DNA of 5,418 nt from Actinomycetota bacterium (lineage in GTDB: Bacteria; Actinomycetota; Thermoleophilia; Miltoncostaeales; Miltoncostaeaceae): contig CANJMX010000108.1 in assembly GCA_947475125.1 (NCBI GenBank), forward strand, positions 1 through 5,418, given 5' to 3'. The notes under the pieces were generated by a model. The model was not told where the DNA came from. It was given only the letters and a program-made list of their open reading frames with translations, and searched no databases. Each line of letters opens with the position of its first letter. The stretch's first letter is position 1. The translations under genes were made by a program, and so were the position numbers. Below, piece after piece: positions 1-5,418 of this stretch.

Positions 1-1244
1 CCATGGTCATCGGAGTGCTCGGCATCGTGGTCACCACGCTGCTCGGCGGCTTCGGTGGATCATGGGTGTTCCTGTACCCGCTGGCCTTCAACTCCTCCGG
101 GCAGTGGAGCGACTTGGTCACGGGCGTGTTCTCGGCGTCCGTACTTCTGGCCGGTGTCTCCATCCTCGCCTACTGCGCAGGGGTGCTGCACACCGTCATC
201 TCGCCAGCCCTGAAGCCCGAGAAGGACACGCTGGGACAGCGCATCGGTCTGGCCTTCGGATTCGGACTCCTGTGGCCGTCACGCTTCAAGACCAAGCGCG
301 GGGTTGAGCCATACCCGGTGCTGCCGCTCGCAGTCAACGCGCTGGACATGTTTCTGGCCACGCTGCCGTTCGCGCTGCTCCTCGTATTTCAGATCATCCA
401 GTCGGCTGACAGCGGCTTCTCCATCAACACCCTGCTGGCGGGCAACCTGCTGTGGGCATTCGGCCACCCGGTCGTCTACCTGCTGCTCTTCCCCGCCGCG
501 GCCACCTACTACTACCTCATCCCGAGATACGCGGGCAGGCCGCTCGTGGCCGGACGGGCAGTCGCGGTGTCGTGGCTCATCGCGCTCACGTTCAACCTCT
601 TCGTGTGGGCGCACCACCTGTACATGAACTACCCCGACGGCAACGACGTTCAGGAAACGCTCGGCACGATCATGCAGCCCACCACCTACGCGCTGGTGCT
701 GCCCTCGGCCATGAGCCTCTTCTCGCTTGCGGCCACCATCTGGCGATCCGACTTCCAGTGGAACGCCGCGTCGAAGTTCCTCATCGCCGGTGCCATCTCG
801 TGGCTGGTCGCCGGGCTTCAGGGAATCATCAACGCCACATCGGCATTCCAGGACACCCTGCACAACACCCTGTGGGTGGTCGGCCACTTCCACAACATGG
901 CCTTTCTCAACATGGGCCTTCTGATCTTCGGCGCCATGTACGCGTTCCTCCCGGAACTCACGGGGCGACCGCACTTCAACGAGCGTCTGGGCAGCTGGCA
1001 CCTCTGGGGCACCGTGATCGGCGCGTATGGCTGGGTGGTATGCCAGATGTGGCAGGGCCTTGATGGCGCTCCACGTCGATGGGCCCGCCTGCCCGAGAAC
1101 TACATGGACCTGACCCGCCTGTCGCTGGTGTTCCTCGCCATCCTGGTCATCGCTCAGATCATCTTCCTGGTCAACCTCTACACAACGCTCAGGCGTTCGC
1201 CGTTCGACGACCCCTCGGTTCGCCAGGGGTCCGAGGTCAAGTAG
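1..1244 (+). CDS. Heme-copper oxygen reductase subunit I, B (ba3)-like family, 5'-truncated by window edge
   Basis: This is the catalytic subunit of a terminal oxidase in the cytoplasmic membrane, which reduces O2 to water and pumps protons. Numbering from the Met codon at position 3, the visible ligands are H155 in HPVVY (CuB ligand, with Y159 in the position of the His-Tyr cross-link), H204-H205 in WAHHLYMN (the other two CuB ligands), and H295/H297 in GHFHN (high-spin and low-spin heme ligands). About ten hydrophobic helices are visible. HPVVY, rather than the HPEVY of A-type oxidases, and the HNTLWVVGHFH stretch match the ba3/B family. The active-site Tyr argues against a nitric oxide reductase or cbb3 enzyme. 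Subunit I of this family is usually about 550 residues. The 413 seen here lack the first helices and one low-spin heme His, so the Met at position 3 is probably internal and the gene continues leftward. The stop is TAG at 1242-1244. The next gene follows after 15 bases. The family call is firm; the B subfamily assignment is likely. Confidence 0.9.
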   Translation, partial: MVIGVLGIVVTTLLGGFGGSWVFLYPLAFNSSGQWSDLVTGVFSASVLLAGVSILAYCAGVLHTVISPALKPEKDTLGQRIGLAFGFGLLWPSRFKTKRGVEPYPVLPLAVNALDMFLATLPFALLLVFQIIQSADSGFSINTLLAGNLLWAFGHPVVYLLLFPAAATYYYLIPRYAGRPLVAGRAVAVSWLIALTFNLFVWAHHLYMNYPDGNDVQETLGTIMQPTTYALVLPSAMSLFSLAATIWRSDFQWNAASKFLIAGAISWLVAGLQGIINATSAFQDTLHNTLWVVGHFHNMAFLNMGLLIFGAMYAFLPELTGRPHFNERLGSWHLWGTVIGAYGWVVCQMWQGLDGAPRRWARLPENYMDLTRLSLVFLAILVIAQIIFLVNLYTTLRRSPFDDPSVRQGSEVK

Positions 1245-1259
1245 CAGACAGGGTTGGCT

Positions 1260-1715
1260 GTGGAACTCTTCCTCGCCCACATCCCGCACATCGCGCTCAT
1301 TCTGGCGCTCGTCCTCCTCTTTGTTCGCATGGAGGTGGGCGAGCGCCGGATGCGTGCGGCGGTCGCTGGGGGCGGGGATCTCTCTGCGGGCGAAATCCGC
1401 GCCATGAGCGTGCGGGGTGCCATTCGCACCCTGCTCCTCATGGTTTTGCTGGCCGCCGTCGCCGTGATGATCATCCAGGTACTGCGTGGCGTTGACCCCT
1501 CGGGGTTCATCGTCATCGATTACCTGGTGGCCGGCGGGGTGCTGGCCGTGTGGTTCGCCTGGGCCGCCCCCAACGGGCTGGCCCCGGCATTTCGCGACCG
1601 CCTGGGCCGCATCGGCCGTGGTGCAGTGCGTGTCGCGGTGCTCGTCGTGACGCTGGGTGGCGTGGTGATTGCCGGCATGGCGCTCGCCCATGGCGTCGTG
1701 CTTCCCGCGCTCTAG
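1260..1715 (+). CDS. Small four-helix membrane protein of unknown function, next to the oxidase gene
   Basis: I do not recognise a family. The 151-residue product has four predicted membrane helices at about residues 4-24, 54-76, 83-103 and 122-150. A charged, Arg/Glu-rich cytoplasm-like stretch (25-53) lies between helices 1 and 2, and another Arg-rich loop (111-124) precedes helix 4. There is no signal peptide separate from helix 1. Histidines at 7, 10 (helix 1) and 144 (helix 4) sit in membrane segments and could bind heme or metal, but this is speculation. I chose GTG at 1260 because AGGG at 1250-1253 is six bases upstream. The in-frame TTG at 1254 would add two residues but directly abuts the AGGG. 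The 15-base gap after the oxidase stop suggests co-transcription and a respiratory role, such as assembly factor or accessory subunit. It ends in two consecutive in-frame TAG codons (1713-1718). It is too short and lacks the motifs for an ECF T subunit. Confidence 0.8.
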   Translation: MELFLAHIPHIALILALVLLFVRMEVGERRMRAAVAGGGDLSAGEIRAMSVRGAIRTLLLMVLLAAVAVMIIQVLRGVDPSGFIVIDYLVAGGVLAVWFAWAAPNGLAPAFRDRLGRIGRGAVRVAVLVVTLGGVVIAGMALAHGVVLPAL

Positions 1716-1737
1716 TAGCCTCACCCCACAACGCCAT

Positions 1738-1886
1738 GGGCGGTGGTCAAGGGAAGCCGGTGCAATTCCGGCGCGGTCCCGCCACTGTGAACCGTGAGCG
1801 TCTCCACACGGCGAAAGCCAGCCACTGGGAAACCGGGAAGGCCGTGGAGGCGTGATGACCGGAAGTCAGGAGACCTACCTCCGCCC
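1738..1886 (+). ncRNA. Cobalamin riboswitch (adenosylcobalamin-type aptamer)
   Basis: The closing P1 helix is clear: GGGCGGTGGT (1738-1747) pairs with ACCTCCGCCC (1877-1886) with a single U-U mismatch. Inside it are the family's hallmark core elements in order: GGGAAGCCGGTGCAA at 1751-1765 with CCGG/CCGG pairing (1757-1760 with 1768-1771), GCGGTCCCGCCACTGTGA at 1773-1790, the peripheral CACTGGGAAACCGGGAAGGC-like segment around 1823-1843, and the B12 box AAGTCAGGAGACCTACCT at 1863-1880. Binding of cobalamin normally represses the downstream gene, here an ECF transporter ATPase. No hairpin followed by a T-run lies between the aptamer and the coding region, so control is more likely at translation than by intrinsic termination. 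The aptamer starts 22 bases after the preceding stop codon. A weak -10-like TAGCCT at 1716-1721 could place a transcript start near 1728, but I see no convincing -35, so read-through from the oxidase genes is also possible. Confidence 0.95.
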
Positions 1887-1895
1887 TCGGCACCA

Positions 1896-3383
1896 ATGAC
1901 CTTCGGCGAAGAGGTGACGGTGCACGGGGACCCAGACGGGGCCCATATGCAGTACCCCGATCCCGCAGAGCGGCAGATCGTCGCCCGCGTGCGCGATCTG
2001 GCGTTCGCCTACGGGGGGTCGACCAGCCCGGCGCTCCGTGGCGTGAGCCTCGATGTGCACGCCGGCGAGGTCGTGGTGTTGGAGGGGCCATCCGGCGGCG
2101 GAAAATCCACACTGCTGCGCGCCCTCGCCGGTCTGGTGCCCGACTTCCACGGCGGCGCCGTATCGGGCGCGGTGGAGGTGGACGGCCACGACGCCCTGGC
2201 ACTGCCGCCCGCGGCACTCGGCGGGGCGGTGGGAATCGTGTTCCAGGATCCGGAGTCGCAGGCCGTGCTTGGCACAGTTGACCGCGACGTGGCCTTCGGC
2301 CCGCAGAACGCAGGGCTGCCTGCCCACGAGATCGTGCGTCGCGTGGAGCAGGCGCTCCGCGACGCCGGTGCCGCGCATCTGAGCGGCCGCCGCATCGACG
2401 AGTTGAGTTCCGGCGAGCGCCAGCGCGTGGCCATTGCCGGTGTGCTCGCCCGCGAGCCGCGCCTGCTGGTGCTCGACGAGCCCACCTCACAGCTCGATCA
2501 CGATGCCGCCACTGCGCTGGCTGCCACGCTCCGCCGCCTTGCCGACCGCGGCACTGCCGTGGTTATCGCCGAGCACCGTGGCGAGCGCGTGCGCCCCATC
2601 GCCGACCGTGTGCTGGCGGTCACCGACGGGCTGCTGGGCCCGGCCCCGCAGCCCGACGACGACGTGGTGGTACTCACACCGCCGTGTGAGGTCCCCGGCC
2701 CACCCGCCGTGCGCGTGCTGGCGGTGGATGCCGGGCACGGTGAGCGCCGGGTGATGACCGAGGCCTCCATGGCGCTGGTGGGTGGCCGCGTCACGGCGCT
2801 GGTGGGCCCGAACGGCAGCGGCAAGACCACCCTGCTCCGCGTGCTGGCGGGCCTGCACTGCCCCGACTCCGGCTGCGTGATGATCGGCGACGATGACGTG
2901 TCGGCACTCCCACCCGAGTTGCGCTTCCCGCGCCTTGGTCTGGTGCCGCAGGATCCGGGCCGCCACCTGCTCACAGAGACCATTGCCGACGAGATCGGGG
3001 TGGCACTCACGTCGCTCGGAGTGGAGGGTGACGCCCGCAGCGCGCGCATCCTTGATGCCGCACGCGACATGGGGCTCGACCACATGCTGGAGCGCCACCC
3101 CCTTGACCTGAGTGTGGGCGAGCGCGAGCGCGTGGCCCTGGCGGCCATTCTGGTTGCCCGGCCGCGCGTGCTGATACTTGATGAGCCCACGCGTGGCATG
3201 GACCCGGCGCGAAAGCGCGACCTGGCCCGAATCATCCGCAGCCGCGCCGCCGACGGGGTGGCGGTGCTGGTGGCCACCCACGACGCGCCCTTCGCCATGG
3301 CGGCGGCCGATGAGGTGCTGGTGATGCGCCAAGGGGGCCCGGTGCCCGGCGAACTGCCGCCGGCAACGGTGCTCACCATTTGA
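1896..3383 (+). CDS. ECF transporter fused double ATPase (A-A'), cobalamin-riboswitch controlled
   Basis: This cytoplasmic subunit would hydrolyse ATP to drive an energy-coupling-factor uptake transporter. It carries two complete ABC ATPase domains in 495 residues (numbered from ATG 1896). Domain 1 has Walker A GPSGGGKST (64-72), Q-loop FQDPESQ (Q117), signature LSSGERQR (170-177), Walker B LLVLDEP (Glu195) and switch His227. Domain 2 has Walker A GPNGSGKTT (304-312), Q-loop VPQDPGRH (Q352), signature LSVGERER (405-412), Walker B VLILDEP (Glu430) and switch His462. Both sites look catalytically intact. Fused EcfA-EcfA' chains are known in ECF systems. The start is uncertain. ATG 1896 lies ten bases after the riboswitch P1 but has no Shine-Dalgarno. 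GTG 1920 follows AAGAGGTG (1909-1916). ATG 1947 is a third option. Homology begins only near residue 28. A further in-frame GTG at 1794 is inside the aptamer and is not credible. The stop overlaps the start of the S-protein gene. Confidence 0.93.
   Translation: MTFGEEVTVHGDPDGAHMQYPDPAERQIVARVRDLAFAYGGSTSPALRGVSLDVHAGEVVVLEGPSGGGKSTLLRALAGLVPDFHGGAVSGAVEVDGHDALALPPAALGGAVGIVFQDPESQAVLGTVDRDVAFGPQNAGLPAHEIVRRVEQALRDAGAAHLSGRRIDELSSGERQRVAIAGVLAREPRLLVLDEPTSQLDHDAATALAATLRRLADRGTAVVIAEHRGERVRPIADRVLAVTDGLLGPAPQPDDDVVVLTPPCEVPGPPAVRVLAVDAGHGERRVMTEASMALVGGRVTALVGPNGSGKTTLLRVLAGLHCPDSGCVMIGDDDVSALPPELRFPRLGLVPQDPGRHLLTETIADEIGVALTSLGVEGDARSARILDAARDMGLDHMLERHPLDLSVGERERVALAAILVARPRVLILDEPTRGMDPARKRDLARIIRSRAADGVAVLVATHDAPFAMAAADEVLVMRQGGPVPGELPPATVLTI
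1899..1915 (+). promoter_or_regulatory. Possible hairpin masking a Shine-Dalgarno sequence after the riboswitch
   Basis: CTTC (1901-1904) can pair with GAAG (1908-1911) around the loop GGC, and the outer bases ACC/GGT (1899-1901 and 1913-1915) offer an alternative register. The 3' arm overlaps AAGAGGTG (1909-1916), the best Shine-Dalgarno-like sequence in the leader, which sits four bases before the in-frame GTG at 1920. If that GTG is the true start, this could be the translational expression platform of the riboswitch. If ATG 1896 is used, the hairpin is simply within coding sequence. It is short and its stability has not been computed. Confidence 0.3.
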
Positions 3384-3997
3384 GCGGTGCGTCGATCGTC
3401 CTGCTCACCGCCCTCGTCCTGCTGCTTGTGGGGTGGGCGGCATGGGAGCGCGGGCCCGGTGGGCCGAAGATGGTGGCCCTCACTGCCACGCTGGGTGCCG
3501 CCACCGCTGCGGGCCGGGTGCTGTTCGCCGCCATCCCGTCGGTAAAGCCCGTCACCACGATGTGCCTCGTGGCCGGAGCCGCTCTGGGCGCCCGTGCCGG
3601 CATGGCCGTGGGAGCACTGGCTGCCCTCATCTCCAATGCCTTTCTGGGGCAGGGGCCATGGACCCCCGCACAGATGCTGCTGTGGGGTGCCGTGGGTGCC
3701 AGCGGGGCAGTCTTTCGCCCCGCCACGCGATCCCGCCTCGGTCTGGCCGTGGTTGCCGGCGCGTGGGGCTTCGCGTTTGGCTGGGCCATGAACCTGTGGT
3801 TTCTCGCCACCTTCGGCCCCGAGGTGTCGTGGGCCGCATTCATCACCGCCTGCGTGGCCAGCGCCTGGTTCGACATCGCCGCTGCAGTGGGCAACGTCAT
3901 CTTCGCGCTCATCATCGGCCCGGCGCTCTACCGCCTGCTGGCACGCTACGCAGCGCGGGTGAAGGTGAGCACCACGGTGGTGCCCGGTACGGGCTAG
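3380..3997 (+). CDS. ECF transporter substrate-binding membrane protein (S component), probably cobalamin/corrinoid
   Basis: This 205-residue integral membrane protein would capture the vitamin and pass it to the ATPase-driven ECF module. Hydrophobic segments lie at about 4-22, 31-52, 58-70, 72-90, 95-113, 119-144 and 148-187 (the last long enough for two helices). The segment SNAFLGQGPWTPAQML (85-100), with RVLFAAIPSVKPVTT before it (46-60), resembles a family of actinobacterial ECF S proteins that I recall often being linked to cobalamin riboswitches. The specificity is inferred from the riboswitch, not from binding residues. The start is TTG at 3380, overlapping the ATPase stop as TTGA (3380-3383), which suggests translational coupling. 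No separate Shine-Dalgarno is evident. The S gene is the last in the operon: its TAG (3995-3997) shares CTAG with the stop of the convergent lyase gene. No T-subunit gene follows or precedes it. The extra N-terminal helix is compatible with six or seven segments in total. Confidence 0.85.
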   Translation: MSGASIVLLTALVLLLVGWAAWERGPGGPKMVALTATLGAATAAGRVLFAAIPSVKPVTTMCLVAGAALGARAGMAVGALAALISNAFLGQGPWTPAQMLLWGAVGASGAVFRPATRSRLGLAVVAGAWGFAFGWAMNLWFLATFGPEVSWAAFITACVASAWFDIAAAVGNVIFALIIGPALYRLLARYAARVKVSTTVVPGTG

Positions 3998-4019
3998 GAG
4001 CCTGCGAGCTCCCGGGCAC
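3980..4019. other. Inverted repeat spanning the convergent stop codons; possible bidirectional transcription end
   Basis: GTGCCCGG (3980-3987) is perfectly complementary to CCGGGCAC (4012-4019), 24 bases apart. A smaller stem, GGCT (3992-3995) with AGCC (3999-4002), sits in the loop around the shared CTAG. The position, across the 3' ends of two convergent genes with no intergenic space, suits a shared transcript end. There is no T-run on either strand, so it is not a standard intrinsic terminator. Short GC-rich arms can also arise by chance in this sequence, so the role is tentative. Confidence 0.3.
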
Positions 4020-5418
4020 GATCGCGGAGCGCACGATGTGCCCGTGTGGCCCGCTCAGCCTCCCGGGCACTCCAGCCCCGGGCTTCGTCAACCGCAACCT
4101 CGCAGCCGGCCACCATGGCCTCGGTCTCCCCGGGGGCTGATGAGCCCTGCTGCATGCGCGTATCGGCGGCGTCATCGGGGTCGAGCGCACGGGCGATGAG
4201 CGCCTCGTCCACCACGAGGGTGATGCCGTCGCTCGCCTTCGCGGCCTCGGCCAGCAGCGCGGGAGTGAGGGCCGACTCGTCCTGTCCGGCATCCACCAGC
4301 ATCTTCACGGCGCGGCCCACCACGTGGTGCGCGGTGCGGTAGTCGAGGCCCGCCTCCTGCGCCAGAACGTCCGAGAGGTCGGCGGCAGTGATGAACCCAC
4401 GGCGGGCGGCCTCGCCGGCGCGCGTGGCGTCGAGGGTCATGCGGTCAACCACAGCGGCCATCAGGCGTGTGGACGCCACCACCTCCTCCATGGCGCGCGG
4501 CACCACGGTGTTCAGTACGTGGAAGTGATCGGTGCGGGCCGAGCCCGTGTGCAGCGCCACAAGGATTCCCGTGAGGTCACCCGACACGGTGCCGGCCGTG
4601 GCACGCACCACGGCCAGGGCGTACGGATTGCGCTTCTGCGGCATCAGCGCGCTGGCGCGGCTGTGCTCATCAGCCAGCGAGGCAATGCCAAACTCCTGGC
4701 TGGCCAGGATCTCAAGGTCCTGCGCCATCTCGCTCTGGTGGGTGGCGGTGGTGGCCGCAGCGGCCACCAACTGCAGGTAGGGGTCCCACTGCCACATGGC
4801 GTCCTTCACATGCGGCACCACCCCCGATGCACCCAGCAACTCGGCAAGGCGCGTGCGGTCGAGTGGCCAGCGCGACCCGGCGCTCCCGCCAGCGCCCGCC
4901 ACCGAGAGGTCGAGCTCGGCGTGGATGGCGCGAAGGCGCTCGGCGTCGCGCAGCACCGGATAGGCGTAGGCCAAAATGAGGTGGCCCAGGCGCGTGGGCT
5001 GTGCGGGCTGCAGGTAGGTGTAATCGGCCGCCAGGTCGGTGGCGTGGCGGTCGGCCAGCCGGGTGAGCGCGGCCGCCAGATCAATACAGGCGTCGTGCAG
5101 GTCGCGCGCGGCGTCGCGTGCCACCAGGCGAAGGCCCACGCGAAAGGCCTCGCGGCGCGGGCGCCCGGCAGACAGCCAGCCGGCGGCCACCGTGCCCGCG
5201 CGCTCCTTCAGCTGGTGCTCACGGCTGTTGAAGGCATCGCCCAGCGCAGGGTCAAAGGGGAACTCATCGCCGGGGATCTCATCGAGATCAAGCAGGGCCC
5301 TGAGCAGTGCCTTGGCCTGGTCAGCGGGAATGGCATCGGCCTCGGTGAGCGCCACCACGTGGGCCAGATCAGAGGTGGAGAGTCCATCCGCCAGACGGGG
5401 TCCAGCGGCGGCCTCGTA
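3994..5418 (-). CDS. Argininosuccinate lyase-like protein of the fumarase/aspartase superfamily, diverged active site, 5'-truncated by window edge
   Basis: The reading frame is open to the right edge (first visible codon TAC, Tyr), giving 474 residues plus stop. The GTG at 5358 is probably internal, because the upstream codons encode a plausible ArgH-like N-terminus. By residue in the visible protein, ArgH-type landmarks are YTYLQPAQPTRLGH (133-146), GAGGSAGSRWPLDR (175-188), the loop ASALMPQKRNP (255-265) with the superfamily catalytic serine (Ser256) and its partner Lys262, RRGFITAADLSDVL (339-352) and YRTAHHVVG (360-368). These fix the family, which cleaves C-N bonds to release fumarate. 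However, the ArgH substrate motif GRSRND reads GRPRRE (85-90), the catalytic His of THLQ is Tyr135, and the YNKDxQED segment reads TGSARTDHF (291-299). The function may therefore differ from arginine synthesis. It is convergent with the ECF operon, overlapping it by four bases, and no arginine gene is visible. Confidence 0.88.
   Translation of the reverse strand, partial: YEAAAGPRLADGLSTSDLAHVVALTEADAIPADQAKALLRALLDLDEIPGDEFPFDPALGDAFNSREHQLKERAGTVAAGWLSAGRPRREAFRVGLRLVARDAARDLHDACIDLAAALTRLADRHATDLAADYTYLQPAQPTRLGHLILAYAYPVLRDAERLRAIHAELDLSVAGAGGSAGSRWPLDRTRLAELLGASGVVPHVKDAMWQWDPYLQLVAAAATTATHQSEMAQDLEILASQEFGIASLADEHSRASALMPQKRNPYALAVVRATAGTVSGDLTGILVALHTGSARTDHFHVLNTVVPRAMEEVVASTRLMAAVVDRMTLDATRAGEAARRGFITAADLSDVLAQEAGLDYRTAHHVVGRAVKMLVDAGQDESALTPALLAEAAKASDGITLVVDEALIARALDPDDAADTRMQQGSSAPGETEAMVAGCEVAVDEARGWSAREAERATRAHRALRDRARELAGS

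Noticed and set aside
1260..1715. The small membrane protein as the missing ECF T subunit.
   Set aside because: It has only four helices in 151 residues, no Arg-containing coupling motif, and lies upstream of the riboswitch rather than under its control.
279..1724. A 481-codon open frame on the minus strand opposite the oxidase and the small membrane protein.
   Set aside because: It is a shadow of GC-rich coding DNA: the composition is low-complexity and His/Arg/Glu/Gly-rich with no domain, while the plus strand holds clear heme ligands in this region.
1794..1895. N-terminal extension of the ATPase from a GTG at 1794.
   Set aside because: It lies inside the conserved riboswitch core and encodes a basic, unconserved peptide. 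The aptamer explains this sequence.
2487..3379. Two long minus-strand frames (281 and 293 codons) opposite the ATPase gene.
   Set aside because: They show no recognisable domains and biased Ser/Arg/His/Ala content, and they oppose a gene with all ABC motifs intact.
4009..4070. Direct repeat CTCCCGGGCAC at 4009-4019 and 4060-4070.
   Set aside because: The copies are exactly 17 codons apart in the lyase frame and both encode Ala-Arg-Glu, so codon bias in a charged helix explains them.
3433..4140. A 235-codon plus-strand frame overlapping the S gene and the end of the lyase.
   Set aside because: It is an out-of-frame shadow lacking hydrophobic helices, Arg/Gly/His-rich, and crosses the end of a convergent real gene.

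Overview
This is a GC-rich bacterial window (roughly two-thirds G+C by eye) with densely packed genes and frequent non-ATG starts (GTG, TTG). The style and gene families suggest an actinobacterium-like organism, possibly Thermoleophilia-like. That is an inference from gene content and from remembered family resemblance; no marker gene in the window settles it.

Layout, left to right. (1) 1-1244, plus strand: the C-terminal three-quarters or so of a heme-copper oxygen reductase subunit I. It resembles the B (ba3) family, and its N-terminus lies outside the window. (2) 1260-1715, plus strand: a 151-residue protein with four predicted membrane helices and no family I recognise. It starts 15 bases after the oxidase gene and is probably in the same operon. 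(3) About 1738-1886: a well-formed cobalamin riboswitch with a closing P1 helix, the conserved core and the B12 box. (4) 1896-3383, plus strand: a double ATPase (two complete ABC nucleotide-binding domains in one chain) of the energy-coupling-factor (ECF) type. (5) 3380-3997, plus strand: an integral-membrane ECF substrate-binding (S) protein, coupled to the ATPase gene by a 4-base TTGA stop/start overlap. (6) 3994-5418, minus strand: a lyase of the argininosuccinate lyase/fumarase superfamily. It is convergent with the transporter operon and shares the four bases CTAG with it. Its N-terminus runs off the right edge.

How the parts work together. The riboswitch, the fused ATPase and the S protein form a compact vitamin B12 (or corrinoid) uptake module that should be switched off when cobalamin is plentiful. 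The transmembrane coupling (T, EcfT) subunit that an ECF transporter needs is not in the window, so it must be encoded elsewhere. The oxidase operon to the left is unrelated respiratory machinery. The lyase on the right has the ArgH fold and keeps the catalytic serine loop, but several motifs that define argininosuccinate lyase are replaced, so its substrate is uncertain.

The best leads are the diverged ArgH-like lyase, the riboswitch-controlled ECF module without a T subunit, a possible hairpin around a Shine-Dalgarno-like sequence just after the riboswitch, and the unrecognised four-helix protein beside the oxidase. I found no CRISPR array, tRNA, rRNA, insertion sequence or long repeat. No stretch over 300 bases lacks a gene; the largest gap (1716-1895) is filled by the riboswitch.
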